64,000 bases of DNA from Chondrosia reniformis. Taxonomy: Eukaryota; Porifera; Demospongiae; Chondrillida; Chondrillidae. Below the pieces are notes generated by a model that saw only the letters and a program-made list of their open reading frames with translations, did not search any database and was not told the origin of the DNA. Position numbers and translations under genes: made by a program. Below are positions 22,020-34,199 of the stretch, piece by piece (the stretch's first letter is position 1; each line of letters begins with the position of its first letter). The DNA lies in NCBI GenBank assembly GCA_947172415.1, contig OX359195.1, forward strand, positions 5,555,501-5,619,500. The letters run 5' to 3'.

Positions 22020-22905
22020 TAAAACAACTCTACCTCCTGGTCCTGTCCCTCCAGCTAGCTCTAAGACAGCTTATGGGAAGGTTGAGATGAAGGAGTATGC
22101 TTGGCTCTTTGACACTCCTTATTTGGTCACTAAAACAGTTGTAGCAGACAATCCACTCACATTTTAGGAACTTGACCAGAGCTATGGGTTTGTGATTTAC
22201 ACATACAACCATCCTCTGGAGAGGCTTACCAGATCATCTCCCATCACATCCACCACTTTCAGCCTCTCACTGAGTGGTATACGTGACAGAGCCAATGTCT
22301 TTATTGATAACCAATTGCAGGGTATAGTTAAGAGACAAGAGGCTGATGGAGGAAATATGACAATTGTGATCCATCAAAGTGCCGGCTCACATGGGAGATT
22401 AACCATCTTAGTGGAGAATGAGGGTAGAGTGTGCTATACTGAATGAGGAAGCAAGAGTCTCGACCTCATTGATCACAAGGGAATTCTTAATGGAATCTTC
22501 CTCAATGGTACACTTTTAAAGGATTGGACCTCACAATCTGTTCCAATGAACATGTCCTTCCCGGATGACATCTTGAAGCCTCTTCCCTCCTCTGGTGCCC
22601 TGCCCTCCAGTGCTATACTCTTCAGAGGTCTGTTACCAGCCTTCCCAAAGGGGTCAACTGCTAATGATACCTTCTTGTTGCTGGATGGGTGGAGCAAGGG
22701 TGTGGCCTTTATTAATGGGTTCAATATAGGCAGATATTGGCCAGTGGAACCTCCTCAAGTGACACTATATGTACCGTCCAGTGTCTTGAGATCTGATGGG
22801 ACATCCAATGAGATTGTGGTGTTTGAACAGGACAAGTCACCATGCCAACCACCTCTATATGACAACTGTCTAGTCAGTTTTGTGGACAAGCCAATTTTTA
22901 AGTGA
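22020..22905 (+). pseudogene. Beta-galactosidase C-terminal fragment, two in-frame stops
   Basis: The translation follows the C-terminal beta-sandwich half of lysosomal-type (GLB1, glycoside hydrolase family 35) beta-galactosidase. Landmarks are LPPGPVPPASSKTAYGKVEM, NPLTF, SYGFVIYTYNHPL, GIRDRANVFIDNQLQGIVKR, LTILVENEGRVCY, HKGILNG, SKGVAFINGFNIGRYWPVEP and PQVTLYVPSSVLRSDG. The N-terminal TIM-barrel catalytic half is absent. A TAG at about 22165 and a TGA at about 22443 interrupt an otherwise collinear reading; the flanking residues align without a gap at the first stop. No introns are seen across 880 bases. It may be a retrocopy or a decayed duplicate. The TTTTAG at the first stop resembles a splice acceptor, so a short cryptic exon structure cannot be excluded. 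Confidence 0.8.
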
Positions 22906-23700
22906 ATTTCTCACATGTGATTTGATACACCATTTATGTATGTGTATTATTGTTAGGTGTTATGACTTAAGACATTGATTGTTATAAAGAGTATGGTGAC
23001 TTTACTTATAAACAAAATCTTGTTGGGCTTTTGATGATTTCAGTTATTTGTATCAAATAATTACCGAGCGGTATACCTAGGTTTATTGTTTCCGTCGCTT
23101 AGGGGAGTCGGATCATAGGTTGCCCACGCACATAATTGCTTAAAGTGTGGCAAACAAATTTTTCCCGTTTCTCTTTAGGCCCATATCTAAATTTTGTCAA
23201 GTGTAGCTAAAGTTACAAACGGGCTAGAAGACCATCTTACCCTACAACCTAAAGGGCCAACAGTGAGGTATCGAACGACGGTTGACATTTTAATGTCGAT
23301 AACTTACTCGATGCGTAAAAGTGGCTTAAATATTTTCCTTGGTCAAGCGCCCCGAGATCGAGGTTGGGCCTTAGGATAACGTCCATCGTCTCAAAATTAC
23401 AACAAGAACGACTTTAAACTTTCCTGCGGAAACATTTTCGATTCACTTATAGGAAAAGCGGTGACTACTAATTTCTCTTTGGGACACTCAAAACGAGCAG
23501 CCATATTGACTTCCATATTTTTAATTTAACGATATATCATGTTACATTTCAAAATGGATGGTAGCGAGGGTCTGAACTGCGTTCACGCCTAATAAACAAA
23601 TTATTCATAAACGAGCCAGTAGCTATGTACATGAATTATCCATAATTAAGTTAGTGACGTCTGCTGGCTCCATAGCTCACGTGTTCGATCCTTACACGAA
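22906..23700. other. Spacer and probable promoter of the CARD gene
   Basis: No coding exon is recognised. The part from 23060 to 23520 is richer in CpG than the surroundings (for example TTTCCGTCGCTTAGGGGAGT), consistent with a promoter for the gene starting at 23701. A 61-codon frame at 23194-23379 has no ATG at its start and no similarity I can name. Confidence 0.4.
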
Positions 23701-26700
23701 ATGGAGCTTGGCAAAGAGATCATAAGAAAGAATCTTCTCCTTCTTATCGAAGATTTGGACGCCAAATCCATCGTAAATCATTTATTTGCAGGAGAAGTCA
23801 TAAATGATTCTTTGGTGGAGAAAATTAAAGCGTGTACAACTCGAAAAGAAGCGAACGACGTTTTGGTTTGGCACCTCCACAAAAGTGCTAGCATGAAGAC
23901 GTTAGATAAATTTTACAACATCCTAAAAGAAACCTCTGAGATTTGTCCAAAGCATAGTGAATTGTTGGAAAAGCTGGTGGATTGGAGCCCTAACGACGGT
24001 TGGTGATAGTGGAGTTACATCACTGTGTTATTTTTTTAACTTTTTGCTTTCTTGTATAGTGCTGCATGGGGCATACTCTCGCCCTAGTGTGCAATGCACA
24101 TGGTGCACCTAAAAATTATATATTTGAATATTGAATATAGCTAATAGGCTATAGAAACATAATGCAAACATGCATGCGCACTGTACGTGCCTTTGTACTC
24201 TTACTAATGCTTCCCCTGACTACTTAATCTACCCATTGATTCAGTTTAAACTCTATATCAAAGACGCCCTACATATTGTAAGAATCGTTAAGAAACTGTC
24301 TCATATATCGTAAAAGTTGTAGAGAGATTGATTGAATATTAAATATTAATGGTATTTGCTGTGAAAGTCCATGGTTACTATATTAAGGATGATTACTGTA
24401 GATTTGAGTGGTCATTTGGTGGTGACCAATCCGGTGGTAAACGACTCACACATACAACAGTATGACATTCTATCACACTGCCGCCGAGATCTCATAAGCT
24501 TCTTGAGCCAGGAAGACCCCAAATCTGTAATGCAGCTGCTATACAATGGAGCATATGTTGCTCTTCTCACCTTGCTACAGCCATTTCTCTCTGATATTAA
24601 GGATACCTGCCTTAATCTAATGGGGATTCTCCGCATTCAAGGTCCACAAGTAGTGCATACATGTATGTCTGTTAAAGAGCTCTTTAGTTCCATGAATATA
24701 GCCAAATCATGGAATGATGTATCCTATTTGAGAGCAATGCTGGGTGCATTACCACCTGTCCACAGAGGTGTACCTTCCGCTATTCTGGATCACTATGAGG
24801 AACACCTCTTTGATTATCGCAGTGTTGTAGCAGCAAAGAAAAGGCTCCTGGAGATTAAGCAATCCAGTGATGATCTTCCCAGTAAAGATGTGGTGGAGGT
24901 AGGAATTACTGTCAAGAACAGCATACAGGATCTTTCTTACAGAGGCTGCCATGATGTGTGGAGAGCTGTGTTAGTAGAAGGAGCTGGTATTCCGAGAGAT
25001 AAAGTTGACTGGATCTCAGTTAAGCCCAGCCAGAGTACAACCGTGTGTTTCCATATCCCAAAAGAGTATGCTAGTCGTATTGCAGGTTGCATGTTGAAAG
25101 GTCGCTTCCTGTGGATGCTACTGGAGTTACGGGTCATTAAAGTCCAAATCAGTGGAATTGCCTGTTTCTGGATCACCTGGAACAACTGCAACCATCTTAT
25201 CAAAGATGCGTTGTTGACTGGAGGAGACCTCTTCAGATTTACAAAGGTAATCACATGTGCATACTTTATAAAGTATCATGTATGTTAATTTATGTATATT
25301 CCTATGTATATAGGATGTTTCTGCTCAATTGTATGGTTCAGTCTATTTGGTGAGTGAATTGGAACTGGCAAGTCTGTTTATATACAGTAACTCTGCAAAC
25401 CTTTGATATTAAATTAATGTATAGTTAACCTATGTATCTATACTTGTAACATTGATATTGTGTAAGTTTTTGCATGTACATAAATTACCACTTATTTTGT
25501 ATTCATTTAGTTGTCAACTGAATCAGATTCTGTCAGTACAGAGTTACTGACAAGACTTTACTTTAAGTCATTGTCCATATACGGTATATCCTAAAATAGT
25601 CGATTCTATACTTGCATGTGTTCTGACATATTATTAAATTTCCATATATATACAGAGAGTGAATGTGTGGATATTCGTGACCAACCCTTAGGAGACAAGG
25701 AAGACTGGGTCAGTATATATACGTATGTGTGTCGTATTATAATACGTAGGTTCTAGTGTAATATTTCCTGATTAATTGCCTGAATATATATCTATACTAT
25801 AACATACGTACCTATGTAAGTGGATGTATACGTATATAGGTGAGACCTCTAGAACCAATAGCTGCAAAACCTGTTAGTGTGACAGTTTCCAAGACAACTC
25901 AAATGGAGGAACAAGAGGTGCTAACTATTAGAAAAGGTGTGAATATCAAGAAAGAATATCCAAAGGTGTGCACTATATAGAGTATGAAGTTCTTTACACA
26001 GTTTTTTGCTCAACAAATATATTTGAATTAATTATACATACAATTCTATAAACATCACATGTAAAACTTATGTACGTACGTAGGTTCTAGAAGCTGTTTC
26101 GAAAACAACTCAAAAAAAAGAAACACTAACTTTTGGACAAGGTACTGGTGCGAGTGTCAAGCCTAAGGAAACAGGTACTACAAGAGAGGTGAGCACTATA
26201 TAGAGTGTGTCAGAATCCATGCTAAGAGATACTACATATGGACTTACATTATTAATAGTTTGCATGAAATTTATTAAATTATCATTTTAATGATATGAAA
26301 GCAGTCTGTATTAGAAGTAATGCATTTTCTTTTCTTTGTTTCCCCGTTAACTATCTACCACTATGATGTAATCCTCAGATGGTGAGTATTTGTTAGCTAA
26401 TGCTTTGTTATGCATGTTACTTGAGGATGCATTTTCTTTTCTCTGTTTCCCCATTAACTATCTTCCACAACAATGTAATCCTCAGATGGTGAGTAATTGT
26501 TAGCTAAAGCTTTGTTATGCATGTTACTTGAGGATGTATTTTCTTTTATCTGTTTCCCCATAACTATCTTCCACAACAATGTAATCCTCAGAGAGTGAGT
26601 ATTTGTTAGCTAAAGCTTTGTTATGCATGTTACTTGCGGATGGATGTTCTTTTCTCTATTTCCCCATTAACTATCTTCCACAACAATGTAATCCTCAGAG

Positions 26701-29700
26701 AGTGAGTATTTGTTAGCTAATGTTTTGTCATACATGTTACTTAAAGATGAATGATCTTTTCTCTATTTCCCCATTAACTATCTGCCACAACAATGTAATC
26801 CTCAGATGGTGAGTATTTGTTAGCTAATGTTTTGTCATGCATGTTACTTGAGGATAGATGTTCTTTTCTCTATTTCCCCATTAACTATCTACCACAACAA
26901 TGTAATCCTCAGGAAGTGAGTATATTTGTTAACTAATGCTTTGTCATGCATGTTACTTGAGGATGGATGTTCTTTTTCTGTTTTCACATTAACTGTCTAC
27001 CACTACAATGTAATCCTCAGATGGTGAGTATTTGTTAGCTAATGCTTTGTCATGCATGTTACTTATGGATGGATGTTCTTTTCTCTATTTCCCCATTAAC
27101 TATCTACCACAACAATGTAATCCGTAGAAAGTAAGTATTTGTTAGCTAATGTTTTGTCATGCATGTTACTTGCAGTTGTATCTTCTTTTCTCTATTTCCC
27201 CATTAACTATCTACCACAACAATGTAATCCTCAGATGGTGAGTATTTGTTAGCTAATGCTTTGTCATGCATGTTACTTGTCAATGAAGATGGATGTTCTT
27301 TTCTCTGTTTTGCCATTAACTATCTACCACAACAATGTAATCTTCAGATAGTGAGTATTTAGCTAATGCTTTGTCATGCATGTTAGTTGAGGATGGATGT
27401 TCTTTTCTCTGTTTCCCCAATAACTGTCTACCACAACAATGTAATCCTCAGGAAGTGAGTATTTGTTAGCTAATGATTTGTCATGCATGTTACTTGAGGA
27501 TGGATATTCTTTTCTCTATTTCCCCATTAACTGTCTACCACAACAATGTAATCCACAGAGAGTGAGTATTTGTTAGCTAATTCTTTGTCATGCATGTTAC
27601 TTGAGGATGGATGTTCTTTTTTCTGGTTTCCCATTAACTCTTAACCACCACAATGTAATCTTCAGGAGGTGAATATTTGTTAGCTAATGCTTTTTTGCAT
27701 GTTACTTGAGGATGGATGTTCTTTTCTCTGTTTCCCCATTAACTATCTACCACAACAATGTAATCCTCAGGAAGTGAGTGTTTGTTAGCTAATGCTTTGT
27801 CATGCATGTTACTTGAGGATGGATGTTCTTTTCTCTGTTTCCCCATTAACTATCTACCACAACAATGTAATCCTCAGATGGTGAGTATTTGTTAACTAAT
27901 GCTTTGTCATGCATATTACTTGAGGATGGATGTTCTTTTCTCTATTTTCTCATTAACTATCTACCACAACAATGTAATCCTCAGATGGTAAGTATTTGGT
28001 AACTAATGCTTTGTCATGCATGTTACTTGAGGATGGATGTTCTTTTCTCTATTTCCCCATTAACTATCTACCATAACAATGTAATCCTCAGATGGTGAGT
28101 ATTTGTTAGCTAATGCTTTGTCATGCATGTTACTTGAGGATGGATGTTCTTTTCTCTGTTTTCCCATTAACTATCTACCACAACATTGTAATCCTCAGAT
28201 GGTGAGTATTTGTTAGCTAATGCTTTGTCATGCATGTTGCTTGTCAATGTAGATGGATGTTCTTTTCTCTGTTTTCCCATTAACTTTCTACCACAACAAT
28301 ATAATACTTAGAAAGTGAGTATTTGTTAACTAATGCTTTGTCATGCATGTTACTTGAGGATGGATGTTCTTTTCTCTGTTTATCCATTAACTGTCTACCA
28401 CAAAAATGTAATCCTCAGGAAGTGAGTATTTGTTAACTAATGCTTTGCCGTGCATGTTACTTGAGGATGAATGTTCTTTTCTCTGTTTATCCATTAACTG
28501 TCTACCACAACAATGTAATCCTCAGAAAGTGAGTATTTGTTAGCTAATGCTTTGTCATGCATGTTACTTGAGGATGTGTGTTCTTTTCTCTGTTTTCCCA
28601 TTAACTATCTACCACAACAATGTAATCAGATGGTGAATATTTGTTAACTAATGCTTTATCGTGCATGTTGCTTGAGGATGGATGTTCTTTTCTCTGTTTT
28701 CCCATTAACTATCTACCACAACAATGTAATCCTCAGATGGTGAGTATTTGTTAGCTAATGCTTTTTCATGCATGTTACTTGAGGATGGATGTTCTTTTCT
28801 CTGTTTTCCCATTATCTATATACCACAACAATATAATCTTCAGATAGTGAGTATTTGTTAGCTAATGCTTTGTCATGCATGTTACTTGAGGATGGATGTT
28901 TTTTTCTCCATTTCCCCATTAACTGTCTACCACAACAATGTAATCCTCAGGAAGTGAGTTAGCTAATGTTTTGTCATGTTACTTGAGGATGGATGTTCTT
29001 TTCTCTGTTTACCCATTAACTATCTACCACAACAATGTAATCCTCAGGAAGTGAGTATTTGTTAACTAATGCTTTGTCATGTATGTTACTTGAGGATGGA
29101 TGTTCTTTTCTCTATTTCCCTATTAACTATCTACCACAACAATGTAATCCTCAGATGGTGAGTATTTGTTAACTAATGCTTTATCGTGCATGTTCCTTGA
29201 CAATGGATGTTCTTTTCTCTTTTTTCCCTTTAACTATCTACCACAACAATGTAATCCTCAGGATGTGAGTATTTGTTACCTATTGGTTTGTCATTCAAGT
29301 TACTAGCGGATAGATGTTCTTTTCTCTGTTTCCCCATGGACTATCGTCCACAACAATGTAATCCTTAGAAAGTGAGTATTTGTTAGCTAATGCTTTGTCG
29401 TGCATGTTACTTGAGGATGGATGTTCGTTTCTCTATTTCACCATTAACTATCTACCACAACAATGTAATCCTCAGATGGTGAGTATTTGTTAACTAATGC
29501 TTTGTTGTGCATGTTACTGAAGGATGGATGTTCTTTTCTCTGTTTCCCCATTAACTATATCTACCATAACAATGTAATCTTCAGATGGTGAGTATTTGTT
29601 AACTAATGCTTTGTCGTGCATGTTATGGATGTTCTTTTCTCTGTTTCCCCATTAACTATCGTCCACAACAATGTAATCCTTAGAAAGTGAGTATTTGTTA

Positions 29701-32700
29701 GCTAATGCTTTGTCATGCATGTTACTTGAGAATGGATGTTCTTTTTTCTATTTCCCCATTAACTGTCTACCACAACAATGTAATCCTCAGGAAGTGAGTG
29801 TATTTATTAGCTAATGCTTTGTTGTGCATGTTACTTGAGGATGGATGTTCTTTTCTGTTTTCCCATTAACTATCGTCCACAACAATGTAATCCTTAGAAA
29901 GTGAGTATTTGTTAGCTAATGCTTTGTCATGCATGTTACTTGAGAATGGATGTTCTTTTTTCTATTTCCCCATTAACTGTCTACCACAACAATGTAATCC
30001 TCAGGAAGTGAGTGTATTTATTAGCTAATGCTTTGTTGTGCATGTTACTTGAGGATGGATGTTCTTTTCTGTTTTCCCATTAACTATCTACCACAACAAT
30101 GTAATCCTCAGATGGTGAGTGTTTGTTAGCTAATGCTTTGTCATGTTACTTGAGGATGGATGTTCTTTTTTCTGTTTTCCCATTAACTATCTACCACAAC
30201 AATGTAATCTTCAGATGGTGAGTGTTTGTTAGCTAATGCTTTGTCATGCATGTTACTTGAGGATGGATGTTCTTTTTTATTAACTATCTACCACAACAAT
30301 GTAATCCTCAGAGAGTGAGTATTTGTTAGCTAATGTTTTGTCATGCATGTTACTTGAGGATGGATGTTCTTTTTTCTATTTCCCCATTAACTGTCTACCA
30401 CAACAATGTAATCCACAGGAAGTAAGTATATTTGTTAACTAATGCTTTGTCATGCATGTTATTTTAAGATGGATGTTCTTTTCTCTATTTCCCCATTAAC
30501 TGTCTACCACAACAATGTAATACTCAGAAAGTGAGTTTTTGTTAGCTAATGTTTTGTCATGCATTTTACTTGAAGATGCTTGTTCTTTTCTCTTTTTCCC
30601 CATTAACTATCTTCCACAACAATATAATCCTCAGATGGTGAGTATTTGTTAGCTAATGCTTTGTTGTGCATGTTACTTTGGGATGGATGTTCTTTTTTCT
30701 ATTTCCCCATTAACTGTTTACCACTACAATGTAATCCACAGGAAGTGAGTATATTTGTTAACTAATGCTTTGTCATGCATGTTATTTGAAGATGGATGCT
30801 CTTTTCTCTATTTCCCCGTTAACTGTCTACCACAACAATGTAATCCTCAGAAAGTGAGTATTTGTTAGCTAATGTTTTGTCATGCATGTTACTTGAGGAT
30901 GTATGTTCTTTTCTCTGATTTCCCATTCACTATTTACCACAACAATGAAATCCTCAGATGGTGAGTATTTGTTAACTAATGCTTTGTTGTGCATCTTACT
31001 TGAGGATGGATGTTCTGTTCTCTGATTTCCATTACCTATTTGCCACAACAATGTAATCCTTAGATGGTGAGTATTTGTTAGCTAATACTTTGTTATGCAT
31101 GTTACTTGAGGATGGATGTTCTTTTCTCTGTTTTCCCATTAACTATCTACCACAACAATGTAATCCTCAGATGGTGAGTATTTGTTAGCTAATGCTTTGT
31201 CGTGCATGTTACTTGAGGATGGATGTTCTTTTTTCTATTTCCCCATTAACTGTCTACCACAACAATGTAATCCTCAGGAAGTGAGTATATTTGTTAACTA
31301 ATACTTTGTCATGCATGTTATTTGAAGATGGATGTTCTTTTCTCTATTTCCCCATTAACTGTCTACCACAACAATGTAATCCTCAGAAAGTGAGTATTTG
31401 TTAGCTAATGTTTTGTCATGCATGTTACTTGAGGATGTATGTTCTTTTCTCTGATTTCCCATTAACTATTTACCACAACAATGTAATCCTCAGATGGTAA
31501 GTATTTGTTAGCTAATGCTTTGTTGTGCATCTTACTTGAGGATTGATGTTCTTTTCTCTGATTTCCCATTAACTATTTACTACAACAATGTAATCCTCAG
31601 AAAGTGAGTATTTGTTAGCTAATGTTTTGTCATGCATGTTACTTGAGGATGGATGTTCTTTTCTCTGTTTTCCCATTTACTATCTACCACAACAATGTAA
31701 TCCTCAGATGGTGAGTATTTGTTAACTAATGCTTTGTCATGCATCTTACTTGAGGAGGGATGTTCTTTTCTCTGATTTCCCATTAACTATTTACCACAAC
31801 AATGTAATCCTCAGAAAGTGAGTATTTGTTAGCTAATGCTTTGTCATGCATGTTACTTGAGGATGTATGTTCTTTTCTCTGATTTCCCATTCACTTTTTA
31901 CCACAACAATGAAATCCTCAGATGGTGAGTATTTGTTAGCTAATGCTTTGTCGTGCATCTTACTTGAGAATGGATGTTCTGTTCTCTGATTTTCCATTAC
32001 CTATTTGCCACAACAATGTAATCCTCAGATGGTGAGTATTTGTTAGCTAATACTTTATCGTGCATCTTACTTGAGGATGGATGTTCTTTTCTCTGTTTTC
32101 CCATTAACTATCTACCACAACAATGTAATCCTCAGATGGTGAGTATTTGTTAGCTAATGCTTTGTCCTGCATGTTACTTGAGGATGGATGTTCTTTTTTC
32201 TATTTCCCCATTAACTGTCTACCACAACAATGTAATCCTCAGGAAGTGAGTTTATTTGTTAACTATAATGCTTTGTCATGCATGTTATTTGAAGATGGAT
32301 GTTCTTTTCTCTATTTCCCCATTAACTGTCTACCACAACAATGTAATTCCTCAGAAAGTGAGTAGTTGTTAGCTAATGTTTTGTCATGCATGTTACTTGA
32401 GGATGTGTGTTCTTTTCTCTGATTTGCCATTAACTATTTACCACAACAATGTAATCCTCAGATGGTGAGTATTTGTTAGCTAATGCTTTGTTGTGCATCT
32501 TACTTGAGGATTGATGTTCTTTTCTCTGATTTCCCATTAACTATTTACTATATACAACAATGTAATCCTCAGAAAGTGAGTATTTGTTAGCTAATGTTTT
32601 GTCATGCATGTTACTTGAGGATGGATGTTCTTTTCTCTGTTTTCCCATTTACTATCTACCACAACAATGTAATCCTCAGATGGTAAGTATTTGTTAGCTA

Positions 32701-33662
32701 ATGCTTTGTCATGCATGTTATTTGAGGATGGATGTTCTTTTCTCTATTTCCCCGTTAACTATTTACCACAACAATGTAATCCTCAGAAAGTGAGTATTTG
32801 TTAGCTAATGTTTTGTCATGCATGTTACTTGAGGATGGATGTTCTTTTCTCTGTTTTCCCATTAACTATCTACCACAACAATGTAATCTTCAGATGGCGA
32901 GTATTTGTTAGCTAATGCTTTGTCATGCATGTTACTTGCTGATGGATATTCTTTCTCTGTTTACCCATTAACTATCTACCACAACAATGTAATCCTCAGG
33001 AAGTGAGTATATTTGTTAACTAATGCTTTGTCATGCATGTTACTTGAGGATGGATGTTCTTTTCTGTTTTCCCAATAACTATCTACCACAACAATGTAAT
33101 CCTCAGGAAGTGAGTATATTTGTTAGCTAATGCTTTGTCATGCAAGTTACTTGCGTATGGATGTTCTTTTCTCTATTTCCCTGTTAACTATCTACCACAA
33201 CAATGTAATCCTCAGGAAGTGAGTATATTTGTTAACTAATGCTTTGTCATGCATGTTACTTGAGGATGGATATTCTTTTCTATTTTCCCATTAACTATCT
33301 ACCACAGCAATGTAATTCTCAGGAAGTGAGTTTATTTGTTAGCTAATGCTTTGTCATGCATGTTACTTGAAGATGGATGTTCTTTTCTTTATTTACCCAT
33401 TAACTATATCCCACAACAATGTAATCCTCAGGAAGTGAGTATATTTGTTAACTAATGCTTTGTTATGTATGTTACTTGAGGATGGATGTTCTTTTCGATC
33501 TCTGTTTACCAATTGACTGTCAATGAGCACTCCTACCTGTTTTATATAATGTAGGGACACATGTACACTGGTAAAAGACAGACTAGTTCTGGTTCTGAAA
33601 CTGGCACTGCTGTAAAACATATGCAGCCTTCAGAATCTGAAAAGCTTGAATTTTCAATCTGA
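23701..33662 (+). CDS. CARD-containing protein with unknown middle region; hosts the microexon-like array
   Basis: Exons: 23701-23998, 24402-25246, 25314-25349, 25511-25583, 25656-25708, 25840-25965, 26084-26188 and 33555-33662. They sum to 1644 nt (547 aa) and close in frame at a TGA. Residues about 1-95 look like a CARD (EIIRKNLLLLIEDLDAKSIV, LFAGEVINDSLVEKIKACTT, RKEANDVLVWHL), a death-fold module that mediates CARD-CARD assembly in innate immunity and cell death. Residues about 100-380 (FLSQEDPKSVMQLLYNGAYV; HDVWRAVLVEGAGIPRDKVD; STTVCFHIPKEYASRI) form a conserved-looking region I cannot name. The tail is polar (SVTVSKTTQMEEQE; KQTTQKKE-like; SSGSETGTAVKHMQPSESEK). The first junction is phase 1 (GAC G|GT ... 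AG|AT TTG); otherwise exon 1 would end at a TGA at 24004 as a CARD-only protein. The last intron (26189-33554) contains the 67-unit array. Confidence 0.65.
26318..33530 (+). repeat. ~67-unit tandem array, each unit with a one-codon exon-like site
   Basis: The unit is about 107 bp and runs as CATGCATGTTACTTGAGGAT, GGATGTTCTTTTCTCT, TTTCCCCATTAACTATCTAC, CACAACAATGTAATCCTCAG, then three bases, then GTGAGTATTTGTTAGCTAAT. In every unit that I read, an AG is followed by exactly three bases and then GT (GC in one unit near 32897). By eye the three bases are ATG 28 times, GAA 17, AAA 14, AGA 4, ATA 2, GAG 1 and GAT 1. First and last sites are at 26379-26381 and 33432-33434. The flanking exons (ending 26188, starting 33555) are both phase 0, so each site could insert one residue without a frameshift. 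Indels occur elsewhere in the unit but not between AG and GT. Whether these are spliced is unknown; a plain intronic satellite is the null. Confidence 0.9.
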
Positions 33663-34199
33663 ACACTAACTCTAGTGGACTGCTGATGTAGAAAATATTT
33701 AGTATAAAACTAGTATTGTAGAGATTGGTTCAAAGCTATAATAACCATATTGAACAAGATTTATATATTTACACTGTATATGTTCTGCATGTGTATGACA
33801 GTAACGGGATGTAAGGAAGTTAACATATCATTATAATTATAATTTCTATAGTTTTCTGAATTAATGTTGCATTGACAAGCCATTTGTTGCATGGGCCATC
33901 CGTACTTCTAATTTCATTTTTTAAATGTTTTTATTTTGCTTTTTTCCCACTTTTTTCTTAATATTTTTTGTTAAAATTTATTTTGTAAGTGTTCTCTTGG
34001 CGATAAATTTGCAAAGAAAGAGAGGAAAAAAGTGTTAGTGACTAGTCCTAAAAGTACTGTGAATAGAGTCTGTCTAAACTTCATCTAGGCCCAGCTATGC
34101 CTAGTCTACCAGTTGCTTTCTACCCAAAGACTACATCTGTGAAGTTTTGTGGAATTTCTATTGCTACTTTTCAAGTTCTGAGGATTTATATTTTTTCGC
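33663..34199. other. 3' flank of the CARD gene and 5' region of the retrotransposon
   Basis: No coding exon. The 33890-34020 part (GGGCCATCCGTACTTC, then TTCATTTTTTAAATGTTTTT and TCTTGGCGA) resembles the outer sequence next to the foldback element at 63770-63860, so a shared transposon end lies here. Confidence 0.5.

Noticed and set aside
22192-22446. Separate 84-aa gene
   Set aside because: It is the middle part of the beta-galactosidase fragment, cut out by the two in-frame stops.
23194-23379. 61-codon ORF upstream of the CARD gene
   Set aside because: No ATG at its start, no similarity, and it lies in the likely promoter.
32147-32365. 72-codon ORF, and other ORFs inside the array
   Set aside because: They span intron-like repeat sequence with repeated peptide blocks; not consistent with the splice-site layout.
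26318-33530. CRISPR array
   Set aside because: Units of about 107 bp are head-to-tail with no unique spacers between short repeats. The context is a eukaryotic gene.
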